The position numbers and the translations under genes are program-made. Below, piece by piece: positions 23,453 to 35,136 of a stretch of DNA of 64,000 nt; within the stretch, counting starts at the first letter, position 1; the number at the start of each line of letters is the position of its first letter. Source of the DNA: Avena insularis (taxonomy: Eukaryota; Streptophyta; Magnoliopsida; Poales; Poaceae); the NCBI GenBank assembly GCA_023614405.1, contig CM042687.1:261745480-261809479 (forward strand), read 5' to 3'. The notes beneath the pieces are model-generated. The model searched no databases and was not told the DNA's origin. It saw only the letters and a list, made by a program, of their open reading frames with translations.

Positions 23453-24516
23453 GTGGGCATCCTTAGGTCCCACGATTTTGGTGTCTAGATTATCTATGAG
23501 CAGCTTCCGAAGGTATAGTCTAACCTTTATGGAGATTGTCAGGGGCTTAACCGGCTCATAGAGTCTTCGGGAACTTATCAGGGTTATAGCTTGCTCGGAA
23601 GGGGTCTTAACGGACATGTAGCTCGACCTGAAGGATCGTGCAGACATATGGGGTCACGGAGAAGGACAATGATTATCTTGGATCATCTACTAGACCCCAC
23701 ATCATGGAATTATGGACAGGAAAGTACACCCGGTTGTGAAACAAGGATTTGATCTCCCATGGGTAAAGAAACGTACCTCTGTAGAGTGTAATAACTGTAA
23801 CATGTTAATCCATGTTCCGGGAAGGATCTGCAAACGCGGCAGGAAAGGAACTCCATGAAGTTCTGGTCAACCTGTGAAGGCTGATGGGCATACTTTTTGA
23901 TATTAAAATCAACCTTTGAAGAAATGTCTATGAAAACTGCATAGTGCCAAGGACTGATAGTCCGAGGTGGTAGATAGAGCATCAAACTTCCCACCTTGCA
24001 TATAATGAACTTGTTGGGTAACGTTGTTACTCACTCTTTCCTTTGATCCCCTGATTAGACTCTGAGGAGCCAGAAGACACTCCAATGTACATTGTTGAAG
24101 GATAAGAGGATGTCTACTACGAGGAACCAGACCTTCCCAAAGGAGTGGAAGCGGTGGACTATGAAATATGCTATGGAGTGGAGGGCAATGAGTTCGAGTT
24201 GTTACCTTAAGTAGTTACTAAACCAACTGAACCGAGCAACATGAACTTTATATAATAATTTGTTGAGCTCAATTCTGGTTATGAGTTTGAAACTTTGATC
24301 TTCCGCTGAAACTTCTTAAGTTTGGTTTGTAAGTTGAATCACTTGAAGTACTGATCTTCTGGTATTGTAATAATAATAATGTGTGTATGTTTGTAATATG
24401 GACACGCTATGTTTCTGTTGTACCACTCTGAGGGATATGATATTTGCGGAATGGTGTTCTGTGAGTGTCATGTCAATGACTATAGTGTACTACACATGCA
24501 GTGGTATGCTGGGACA
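23453..24516 (+). repeat. 3' LTR of element A, second part
   Basis: The element A LTR resumes at gtgggcatcc, matching 2952 onward to about 23780. The rest has no counterpart in the 5' LTR but matches the old LTR at 43800-44168 and 62836-63440. The end is near tgctgggaca (about 24516), judged from the similar tgctgggtca at 63440. No target duplication could be confirmed. Confidence 0.7.
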
Positions 24517-24758
24517 CCACATACCAGCAGAAAATAAGAAGAATTCATCTTATTAGAAAGAACAATATAAACAGACAACTGAGAACTAATGATTGGTAGT
24601 GATATATGGACTATGAATAAGTCAAGATGTATGGAACTAAATAAATAGCACTACAACGAGGGGAAATATCCATCTTTAGAGTCACAGAATATGTACTCAC
24701 AAAATGCATCTTCTGTATGATTATAGTTGAAATATATAATAAAATGTTTCTCTACAAC
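24517..24758. other. Unassigned AT-rich sequence
   Basis: I see no gene, repeat or element terminus that I can support. A cactac word at 24649 recalls CACTA ends but has no partner. Confidence 0.3.
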
Positions 24759-24769
24759 AACTTTCTAGT

Positions 24770-26022
24770 GGACAAGACCCCTCTCCCTGACCTAACCTTA
24801 GGCGCAGCCGTCGCCTCTTCCCCTTTCTCGTCACTGTCAGAGGGGGAGGTGGGAAAAGGCCACGCATCCCAAGAAGGGTGGCGGCGGGGATCCCTCTCCC
24901 CTGGCTGGTGGTGAGGCATGGGCCATTGTCGTCGGGAGTGCGGGCTGCCGCCGACGTGGCAGACGTAGGTGGAGGCTGGTGGTGGGCACCATGGGGACGG
25001 TGGCAAAGGGATGACTGGTGGAGCTCTGTTGGGTGGTGGTCGCCTGGCCCTTGGCCCAGATGCTCCCGCCCCCACATCCAATCTTCGAATTTTAGAGGAT
25101 CTCTGCAGGCCTCTTGGCGCCAGGTCGCAATCGTGGTGGCCCGGGCTGCCTACTTCTCTGCCGTCCTAGCTGGTGGGGAATTGGACTGCCGGTCCCATGG
25201 GGAGCCAGTGGGCGGCGGCACGGGGGCTGACGATCTGCCTAATAAAGGTGGCGGTCCTTGATCCCTCTCAAGCCAAGACGAAGTTCTGCCTGATGTCTCT
25301 CTACATTGATCTGGTTACTGTGCCGTGTTCTGGAAGACTCCGCCGGCATACTCCATAAGTGCGATCATGCCAAGAGATTGCTAGATCGGATAGGATTCGG
25401 TCGTGCGCATCCATGTTTTATTCTTACCATTTGGTTTTAGAGGGTGCGCTTCGAAGCTTTGTTGGCTGTTAAGATCATGGGGCATTGTTCTCGTTCCATG
25501 GTGCTGACAAAGAATGGCATGGAGACCAAGATTTGTGCACTGACAATGGTGGTTCAAGTCTAGGTGGTGTTGAGGAATTGGCTTGGTGATTCGTGACTCG
25601 GATCAGTGGCATGAAAGGGGGGGCGGCTGCACAAGAGAGGTTCACGGTTCTATCTTTCAGGGTGAAAACCCAGGGTCTGGCCTTAATTAGTTGTGCCTGA
25701 CAATGGCCTTGTTGAAGGCATTTTTTTGAGAGTGTGGACTTTCTTCAGGATGAAAACCTAAGATCTTTGATCGGGCGATGACGATGTTTATGCATTGTTC
25801 CCTTCCTGGAGGCGTCGTCTTTGGAGAAGCTAGACTTCTGGTGTTGTCTTGGTGGTGGCAGTACTGCTGTTCCAATGAATGAGTCACTGTAGCAGGACTT
25901 TTTTGTAATTCTTCTTTTATTTTTGGCTGTGTGCATCCGTATGGCCGCTAGGACAAGCGTTGTTGTAGAGGCTGGGTGTAATTGATATCTTTTGATATTA
26001 ATATATGCTTCTTTCAAAAAAA
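24770..26022 (+). mobile_element. Non-LTR retroposon with poly(A) tail and 11-bp target duplication
   Basis: A block of about 1.25 kb is flanked by perfect direct repeats aactttctagt (24759-24769 and 26023-26033) and ends in a short A run (26016-26024) after ttgatattaatatatgctt. This is the structure left by target-primed reverse transcription. The 5' half is GC-rich with accidental frames on both strands (24878-25261, 24721-25081); the 3' half is GT-rich. I see no ORF with endonuclease or RT motifs, so it is a non-autonomous LINE derivative or SINE-like retroposon. The 3' tail is of a kind I associate with grass retroposons, but I cannot name the family. Confidence 0.75.
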
Positions 26023-26030
26023 AACTTTCT

Positions 26031-26090
26031 AGTACCTTCAGCGGTGCTGTGTCCTTAAGAAGTACCTTCAGCGTAGCTGTGTCCATAAGA
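26031..26090. repeat. 30-bp tandem duplication
   Basis: Two adjacent 30-bp units (26031-26060, 26061-26090) start agtaccttcagcg and end taaga, with three mismatches. The first unit overlaps the right target copy of the retroposon. Confidence 0.8.
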
Positions 26091-28047
26091 AACAAAAAAT
26101 GTTAATTACTATTGTCATATTTATTCATAGCAAAGAGGCGTAAAAAATGAACCATGCATATAATCCAGCCTCATCTTTGTTTGTGATAAGTTTTCATTAC
26201 CTCGATTACTTCCGAAGCACCACCGATGAAGATAGCAACAAGGTTTTTTTTAACGGGAGATAGCAACAAGATGAATCGATGTACCTGTAAACTAACACAC
26301 TTTCGTAATCAGGTATTTAGACAAAACACATTCAAACCATGGCACCCAGATAGCAGCCATATTCAGCCTAGGAACATTGTCATCAGTCTCACTATTGAAC
26401 CTAGTGCTTTATCTCCTTATAAATATAATATCACCGTATTAAAAGTGTGTTATAAATGGCCTGTCAAATATTCAAGATAACATTTGATTGTTTACAACAA
26501 GAATATCAGCAATGGGTAGAAAATTTTAAAAATTATCCCACCACAAAGTTGCATCACCAAATAATAACCTGTCAAATATTGCCGTTTTAGGAGCCAACTG
26601 TTTGATCCGAAATAACCTGCCAAATAATAGCTTCATTGGCCTCTTTTAGATAGTGCAAGAAAAGGCTATTGTAGCATCATCAATATTCCCAAAATTCTAA
26701 ATATATGTCTTCCGGATACTAGTATTTAGTCAAGCAAGAACCAAGACACATCGCGAACCAAGACACATCGCAACACGTGTAGAGAGAGCATGGAAGAAGT
26801 ATCAAAATAATGTCATCTTGCTATTAGGCAAGCTTGTCATAGATCAATGTGGTCGTCACTCCCCAAGATACACCCATGGCACTGTGCACACTGCTCATCA
26901 TCACTTGGTATGGCTTGACCTGCCAGTAGCACACTCCAGCCACAACTCTGATTTAAAACCGAGCCACCTCCCACTATTTTAGTTGCGCTGTCTTCGCCTC
27001 CACCCCACCCACCTTCCTATAAGATTAAGACCATGCTCATTTAGCTAAAAATATAGGATAATGTCATGATGCAAAATTTAAAATATAAACTACAAATAGA
27101 TAGCTTCCAATATTTTCAAGGATAAAAGAATACCTCTAAAGTATCATTAGTCATGAACTAAGTAATAGATAGTACATTAACCTACAGGATCATTAAATTA
27201 TGAAGTGCAATATCATAGACAAGACCATGGGAAATTAGTAATAAAGGGGAAAAGGAAAATGCTTAAATTCAGTATAACTATGGGATGCAACCTCATGTGT
27301 GTGAACTAAATCACAAAGAAGCAGTTATTTAAGTTTTCGCTCGAAATGAAGATGACAATTTGGTGGAGAATACTTCAGATCTAGCAAATACTACACACGT
27401 GCTAGCACATCACCAACTAAAAAAGGAAAAACATGAGGTAAATTTGCATAGAAAAAATGACCAAGATAGGGTTCATGGGGATTTGAAGAACTGACCTTTG
27501 AGGAGAACGAGAGATGGAGAAGGCAGCCCTCGGAGCACCTACGATGACCGCCGCAGTAGCGCTAATTCGAGGAGGGGGGGGGGGTCAGCATGCTTTTCCC
27601 TTCTCTGTTCGCCCTCCTTCCTCTCCCCTGCATATTTGTCCGACCGCCTAGAAGAAGCGGAGGAGCACCGCCCCGCTTCTTCTTTGATGCGATGTCTCCT
27701 GCTTCTTCCTCTCCGGTGCCAATAGCATCCCCCGTTGCTTCTTCTCCACGCCTCCAACCTCCCCACTCCCTCACACAGCCGGCTGCTCCTACTCCTACAC
27801 TCAATTCTGCTACTGATGCTGGAGTTGGGGAGAGAAAACGAGAGAAGGCGGTGGAGATTGGGGTGGTCCGGGTGGAGGAGAGGAGGTCAGGATTGGGGTA
27901 GGCACGCTATTTTCTTGGCAACAAGATGTGAAGGAAGGCGACGAAAAGAACTACACTCTGTTGTCTCTACCCTCGGCCCCCGTGAGCGTGACCCCAGATT
28001 GTCATGCAGTCATTGAAAGTAGTGGAAGGTGAGAAATGGCTAGATCA
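26034..28047. other. Low-copy-looking sequence without a recognised gene
   Basis: No retrotransposon signature is visible. There is a 16-bp tandem repeat aaccaagacacatcgc at about 26740-26771 and three loose copies of cctgtcaaatat near 26459, 26567 and 26616. A GC-rich island at 27490-27960 contains a run of 13 G near 27570. Frames of 75-103 codons on both strands there look like composition effects. On the minus strand, CAAAG|GTCAGT at 27497/27496 would make a good splice donor, so a non-coding first exon of a minus-strand gene is possible but unproven. Confidence 0.35.
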
Positions 28048-28309
28048 CATCCAACCAAATCTGGCCAACGGGCCGGCCCGGCATGCACCGGCCCGCACTG
28101 TGATAAGGCTGGCAGCTGGCACGCCCGCATGCCCACGTGTCGTCTTGGGCTCGGGCCGGCCAGCGCTACACAGGCCAGCCAGCGCACGTTTAGCATGAGG
28201 CCTGTTCTGCCCGTTCGCCCCTCCCCCTCCCCTCCCCGTCGATTCAAATTTCAACGCCCTCCCCTGCCCCCCCGTCGATTCAAATTTCAAACGCCCCCCC
28301 GCCCCCCGC

Positions 28310-30181
28310 TGTTGGAGATATGCCCAAGAGGCAATAATAAAGTGGTTATTATCATATCTTCATATTTATGATAAATGTTTACATACCATGCTATAATTGT
28401 ATTAACAGGAAACATTAATACTTGTGTGATTTGTAAACATAAAAGAGTCCCTAGTAAAGCCTCTTGTTAAACTAGCTTGTTGGTTAATATATGATCATGG
28501 TTTCCTGATCATGAACATAGAGATGTTATTAACAACAGGGTCATATCATTAGGAGAATGATGTGATGGACATACTCCTATAGATAAGCATAGCATAAAGA
28601 TCAAGTCATTTCAATAGTTCAATTGCTATATGCTTTCTGATACATAGTAACCTGATTCCTTCGACCATGAGATCATGCATATCACCTTTACCGGATGGAT
28701 GCTTTGATGTCATCAAACACCACACCGTAACAGGGTGGTTATAAAGGTGGCATTGAGTGTTTGGAAAGTATTGGTTGAGACACATGGATCAAGAGTGGGA
28801 TTTGTTCATCCACATGACGGATAGATATACTCTGGGCCCTCTCGGTGAAAATGTCATCCAATTAGCTTGCAAGCATGTGGTAGCTCACAAGGGATCACAT
28901 ATCACGGGAGCGAAAAGAGTACTTATCGATGAGGTTGAACTAGGTATGCAGAGATACCGACAATCATAACCTCGGATAAGTAACATATCGTGAGACAAAG
29001 GGAAATTGGTATCGTATGTAAGTGGTTCATTCGATCGCAAAGTAATCGTAGAAATATGTGGGAGCCATATGAATTTCCAGATTCCTCTACTGGTTATTGT
29101 TCGGAGAAGTGTCTCGATCATGTCCGCATAATTCACGAACCGTAGGGAGACACACTTAAGGATTCGTTGTTTGAGTAGTTATGGTATTATGAGAAAGAGA
29201 CCGAATGTTGTTCGGAGTCTCGGATGGGATCCGGGATATCACGAGGAGATCCGGAATGGTCCGGAGAATAAGATTCATATAAGGAAAGTCCCGTTTCGGA
29301 GTTGGGGAATGGTTCCGGTGTTTTCATTGGGAATGTTCTAGAAGGTTCCGGAATGTCTGGCGCTCCGGGGGGGAAGGGTACATGAATGTGTCATTGTAAG
29401 TTGGAATGATTGCATCATGTACTAGGTGTTCTTGCTGTCCAAAATAAAGGGTTTATTTAAATCCTAAATTGAAAAGTCAAACGGCTAGTTTGAAATTCAA
29501 ACGGCAATTTTGGGAAGTGGGAAGAGAGGGGATTGGTGGAGGCCAATTGGAGGAGGGTTCCTCCCTTGGCGGCGCCCACCAAGCCGACTTGGGAGGGACT
29601 CTCCTCCCTTGGCGGCCTCCCACCTATATAAGGAGGCGGGCTCCCTCCTAGGACACACAAGTTTCCACCTCTAATCTCCGGTTTAGAGCCGTTTTGGTTT
29701 AGAGCTTCTGATTGCTTTAGCCAGCGGTTTAGAGCCTTCTAATTGGTTTAGAGCCTTCTAATTGGTGTGTCTAATTACTAGACCACTAATAGCCTCTCTC
29801 ATAAGCTCCACCATACTACGCACCGGCTTAAGGCGAAGCCTGCAGATCTCCCTCTACTTAGGTACCACGCCGTTGTCTTGCGGAATCGCGAGAGAGTGCT
29901 ACAACCTCCATGCCTGCTGGAACAAGGAGAGGAAGGTCTTCGTCGAGTACCGAGCGTGTGACCGATTGCGAGGCGCTGCGGGAACGTGCGCTGGAAGGAT
30001 CGTCTCGCGATCTTGAGATCGAAAAATCGACTACATCACCCACGAGAATCTGCTCGTTAACCGCTTTGGAATCTTGAGGGTGAGTTCCTCTATCGACTCG
30101 TTGCTACAATCTAGTAGATAGATCTTGGCTTGTTTGTTTGTATGCGGTAGAAAATTTTGTTTTCCATGCTACGAACCCCTC
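28310..30181 (+). repeat. 5' LTR of element D
   Basis: The LTR starts TGTTGGAGATATGCC. The TATA box ctatataag is at 29624-29632, followed by a weak inverted repeat aggagg/cctcct (29631-29636, 29644-29649). It ends in ..acgaacccct-c and contains runs where bases are missing relative to the Angela LTR, often at CG-containing words. Confidence 0.9.
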
Positions 30182-30193
30182 TGGTATCGAGCC
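30182..30193 (+). other. Primer binding site of element D (initiator tRNA-Met)
   Basis: The sequence tggtatcgagcc matches the usual tggtatcagagcc except for one missing base. This is the priming site of initiator Met-tRNA in the BARE-type Copia group. The missing base could weaken priming or be a sequence error. Confidence 0.8.
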
Positions 30194-31300
30194 GTGTCTA
30201 TATGTAGATCTGTTGCGAGTAGAACACAATGGTCATTGTGGGCATTGATGCTTTATTGTAGATTGCTTTTGTGTACTTTGCATCTAGCGGTATGTTGGGA
30301 TGAAGCGGCCGGGCTAACCTTACATGACATCGTTCATGAGACTTGCTCACGCTTGACATGCAACTTGTATTGCATAAGTGGCTCTGCGATTGCTTTCTCC
30401 TAGCATAGTTAAGATCCAATTTACAACGGGTAATCAACAATGCTAGTATCAATGTTGTGGTTCTTGTTAAAAGTTAGAGCGACACTTATTGAAAGCCCCA
30501 AACCACGTAAAATATGCAAAGAAAGTAGGCGTCTAACTTTGTTTTGCGAGGGTGTCTGATGATGTGATATGGCCATGATTGTGATTATATTTGATGTATG
30601 CAATGTTCCTTATTGTAAGTTGGCAACGGAGAATATATGGTTGTCTTTAATTTTGTTAAGACCTGCGTGTCTATTCAAAGTAGTTGTAATAGTTGAAGCT
30701 GGTGGGCGACAACCATGAAGAAGCGTCATTGACCTTGATGCTATGCGGTGATGATGGAGATCATGTTAGTGCTTGAAGATGGAGATCGAAAGCACAAAGA
30801 AGAAAGGCCATATCATATCACATATTATGAATTGCTGTGATGTTAATCCTTTATGCATCTTGTATTGCTTAGTAGGCGGTAGCATTATAAGATGACCCTC
30901 ATGCACATAAATTTCAAGTTCTAAAGTGTTCACCCTTAGTATGCACCGTTGCCAAAGCTTGCTTGAAGCACCACGTGATGATCGGTGTCTTTGATTCATG
31001 GTGAATACAACGTAAGCAAGCCAGATTTCCTTATGCGGTAGCTAACGTTTGATCTTGACGAGCCTAGCATGTACAGACATGGCCTCAGGAACACGGATTA
31101 CCGAAAGTTAGAGCATGAGTCATATAGTAGATATGATGAACATGTTGATTGTTCGCCATTGAAACTATATCAACTCTCGTGATGATCGGTTTTGATGTGG
31201 TGGATTTGGTTCATGTGATCACTAAAACAATGTGAGGGATGTTGTTTTAAGTGGGAGTTCACCTAGATTAATTTAATTATTAATTAGAACTCAATTTATC
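30194..31300 (+). other. Untranslated leader of element D
   Basis: It aligns along its length with the Angela leader (47420-48590), including the blocks gctaaccttacatgacatcg and ccccaaaccacgtaaa. It has many one- to four-base gaps and relatively few substitutions. In BARE-type elements this region carries dimerisation and packaging signals. Confidence 0.7.
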
Positions 31301-34300
31301 ATAAATTAAATCAAAGTGTATTTGCATAGTTGTTGTAGTCATTGGCATCCGTTTACCACCTTGCGCTTAGTTATAATTGAGATGATAGAACTATAGAATT
31401 CTGGTTAGTTACTTTACTAACTAACCGGTATCGTATTGTTTTGAAGTGTTAATCTAAAGTTTAAAAGTCCTATTGCAAACTTTCAGTAATTTCGGTTACT
31501 CCATAAAGTTTAATAATTAGTATTAAAACAAGAGTGACAATTCCAAGTGTTAGTGTTTGAGTATCATGTTTGTCTCCATGATTCTTGATATTCAAAGGAT
31601 TGTCTTAATATCAAGGTTATCTAGGATCTGAAAGAGTTGTTTCAGAAACCATGATGTGTGGAAGATATTGTGATATCTGAAATGAAGTTTTGGTTACAAC
31701 ATGATAGAGTATAATATGGCAAAAGTCATGTTCTCATATTTGATGAGAATTTGCAAAAGGTTGGAGACACTAGTTGTCCTAATCTTCCAAAAAGGTTTTG
31801 GAGAGCAACATTATACTCATGATTCACGTTACAAGCTAAAAGTAGCTAGATCATGGATAAGTCCATGATGAGGGTGAATATTTGATGTAGGTAAAATGTT
31901 TACTACACCAAGAGATTACTAAAGAAAGGAATTTGAAAGAACACCAAATATTTGATAATGGTGATCTACTTCAAAGTGCAAGTTCAAAGACATTGGTATT
32001 TAACTATACGCTTTGGACTATGTGTCATAAGTATGACTCCACTATTGATGTTGATAGATTCTTTCAAGCGAAGGAAAATCTTGAAAGAGAATCTCATAAG
32101 TATATGGCAGAAAAGAAAAGACTAGAATTGTTCAGTTTAAGTATATAGATGATATATGTGTTATGGCTATATTCTTTGCTTATTAAACAATGTGGTTCTT
32201 AAGTATTTGATACTGAATTTGTTGGTGTGAATCGTCATACGAAACAACACAATTCATGAACTACAATGGCCTAAGTAACTAGCAAAAGAATAGGTGATGA
32301 TGTTCATCGAGAACAAATAAAGGGTTATTTTGTTGCTCGTTAAACATCAACGCTTGCCTTCAAGATTTGTTTTATCAGGTATTATGAGAACAAAAGGGTT
32401 GTTCAAATAATTGCCGTAATCCATAAAAGATGGATGATTCACAAATCTCGTTGGAGAAATCACATCCATAAAACTAGTGCTAAAATTGTCGAAAGACAAA
32501 TTGATTGAAAGATCACTTAGGAAGTGACATCGCCGTTTAAATTATATTGGAAAGAAAACATGAAGAAACTCCATGTGGATGGAATTTTGGAGTCTTTTGA
32601 TTTTTGATCAAATGACGTTTGTGAAACTTTCCTAGAGATAATTAAAACTTCGTTCATAGGCCAAAGGAGCGAAGACTAGCTTATTGGAACTTGTGCATAT
32701 TGTTGTACGAACTCCATTATGTGTAGTCAAGGCGATGGATTTCAACTTCATATGCTTTCTCCGAAAATTTGAGTGAATATATGAATATTTACTTAATAAG
32801 GATGAAGTATGAAATATTTGAAAAGTTCAAAAGACTTTCAAGATGAAGTGCAAAATCATTGTAACAAGAATATGAATAGTTTATGATAAGATCATAAAGG
32901 AAGATATTTGAATTACAAGTTTAGCATAATACCTAAGATTTAAGGAATGGATTACGTGGATTTGCATTTCGAAAGACCATAAGAGTATGGGCGTTAGAGA
33001 TATGTAATTAAAACCTTGTTTGACATGGTAAGATCAAAGGTGTAATTCATAGAACTGCCATTATATTTTAAAGATTAAAAGCTTTGGAGATTACCGCTTT
33101 TCCGAAAAGAGCTCCATCATAATCCGCTGAAATGACACCATATAAAGTTATGGTTTGGGATAAAACCCAAGTAGTCCTTTCTTAAAACATTGGTATGCTA
33201 TGCATAAGAAAGATGTGTGCAACCAAAGTCGGATAAACCTGTCTTTGTATAAATGTTAAGTATTCCTCCATAAACACGGAGACAAAAGAGTTTGTCGCTG
33301 AGAACGTCAAGTGTCTTTGAGAAGGAATTTTTAGTGCAAAGTTAAGTGGGAGCACAATAGAACTTTGATACGGTTAAAGGAACCTTAGCTATATGTGCAG
33401 AGTTATGGCCTTGAAAAAGTGTTAGGAGGCACAACAAAACTCATGGCTCACGTACCTCAAAGGTTGTGGTCACGGAGATCCAAGTTCCTATTGAAACAAG
33501 TAGGTCGGATGAACAATCAAATACCAAGATTTGAGGGTTGAATCATTATTTGAGAATAATGAACCTACTACATGCAAAGAAGCAATGATGGGCCTTGACT
33601 CCGTCTAATGGCTTGAAGCCATAAAATCCGTGATAGTTCCATACGAGAAATCAAGTTTTGAACTTGAAGGACCCTCGAGAAAGGTGTAAGACCTTACAGT
33701 TGTGTTTGGATCTATAAAGAAGTAGACATGGATGTTTGACATCTATGAAATAGTCGACATGTTGGGAAAGAATTCACAACAGTGTTCAAAGTTGACTATG
33801 ACAAGATCTGATCTTTCATAGCGATATTTAGTCTAGACGGATTAATGTAGCAACCACTACATATAATTTTGTAGTAGAATACACAAAACAAGTTCTTCTA
33901 ATAGAATGGTTACCTAGGTCGTGTGCATGACACGGTCCAAAGGGTTTTGTTAATTCAAAGGATGCTAAATGCATATGCAAACTTCAATGGTTGAAGTAAG
34001 CATAGCGGAGTTGTAATCTTCACTATGATGAAACTGTTAAAGAGTTTAATTTCATCGAGAGACAATGAAGATGCTTGCATTTGCAAGAAATTAAGTGGGG
34101 CGCTAAAACATATTTCTAATACATTATGTGGAGGACATATTGTTGATTGGAAATGATGTATCTTTTATTAACACATATTAAGAATTTCATCCCGATGAAA
34201 GACTTAGGCAAAACCAAATATTTGGCATCAATAGGCGCTAATATGGTTGTGCGGAAGTACATAAACGAGATATTGAATGAGTTCAATATAGAAACTACAA

Positions 34301-35121
34301 GAAAAGGTTCTTGTCGCATACGAGAAAGGATTGAATGAGTTCAATGTTGATGATATATTCAAATGTATTGACATTTGGTAAGTGAAACAAAGATTCAAAT
34401 ATAGATTGATACTTGATGTATGAAATCACAAAGAGTGTTTATATCAATCATCTTGTGGTATGTACAAATCCAGATATGTCCTATGCTCTAAATGTTATGA
34501 GCATATACGAATGATTCATAAGATGATCATTGGACGATAGTAAGGATATTCTTATGATATTTTGGAAGAACTAAGAGTATATTATTTGTAGAAGTGACGA
34601 ATAGATGGTTAGTTCATTGTAAAAGTACTACATTGATACTAGTTTTGTCACAGAGCACAAATTAAGTTTTATCTCAATCTAAACTAAGGGTGGCACAATA
34701 TAATGGAAAGTAAGTTCCATAATGGATTTGGATGAGTTCCAAAGTTAAGACATTGTGAGATACTACAACAAAAGGCTAAGTATATGACTGCTATTATAGC
34801 AGCAAAGAGGGCATTTGTGTCAAGTAGTTTGTTATCAAACTAGGTGTAGTTCACTGGGGATAATACTTTGAAGATATATTATGCGACAATATTATCAACA
34901 TGTTTTAACCCCAAAGAACTAAAGGTCACACGAAAGACCAAATTATACAAAGCCATCTCATTAGAGAATGAGTGATGCGTAGAGGCAAAGATATGAAATT
35001 ACACGGACACTGGAAGTGTCGGATCCGAGATCAGTTGACCACTAGCAATCGTGTACATACAACACCGGAAAGCAATAGGTGTTGAATACACAAAGGTTTG
35101 AAACTAGATTATTGACTCTAG
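31301..35121 (+). pseudogene. Decayed gag-pol of element D
   Basis: No frame longer than about 70 codons exists, but short traces follow the order of the Angela polyprotein. An RT trace near 33940-33995 shows a block of the type PKDANKVCKLQ in broken form. The RT active-site trace at 34125-34136 reads YVED instead of YVDD, followed by LLIGNDV and, after a gap, a MKDLG trace near 34200. The match to the Angela pol is much weaker than the match of leaders and LTRs, so decay of the coding part probably preceded the last transposition. No protein can be made from this sequence. Confidence 0.7.
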
Positions 35122-35136
35122 TGCAAGTGGGAGACT
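35122..35136 (+). other. Polypurine tract of element D
   Basis: The sequence gtgcaagtgggagac lies directly before the 3' LTR and is identical to that of the Angela element at 52558-52572. Confidence 0.85.

Larger units (their letters stand above)
1769..24516 (+). mobile_element. Element A: old chromovirus-type Gypsy retrotransposon, heavily nested
   Basis: The parts run in the order expected of a Ty3/Gypsy element: 5' LTR remainder, gag with zinc knuckles, aspartic protease, reverse transcriptase, integrase core with a chromodomain-like C-terminus, polypurine tract and 3' LTR. The C-terminal module after the integrase and the very long LTR (about 5 kb once element B is removed) fit the Tekay/Del-type chromoviruses. 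Four other elements interrupt it: the LTR ending at 1768, a solo LTR in gag, a reverse LTR-like block between RT and integrase, and element B in the 3' LTR. RNase H and the integrase N-terminus are missing. The LTR segments after the promoter differ by well over 10 percent by eye, so it is old. I could not find a convincing primer binding site after the 5' LTR. Confidence 0.75.

Noticed and set aside
24649..24665. cactac word resembling a CACTA transposon end
   Set aside because: No matching inverted end or 3-bp duplication found nearby.
24721..25261. Frames of 109-127 codons in the retroposon 5' half
   Set aside because: Overlapping frames on both strands without a domain; the minus-strand ones cross the target duplication.
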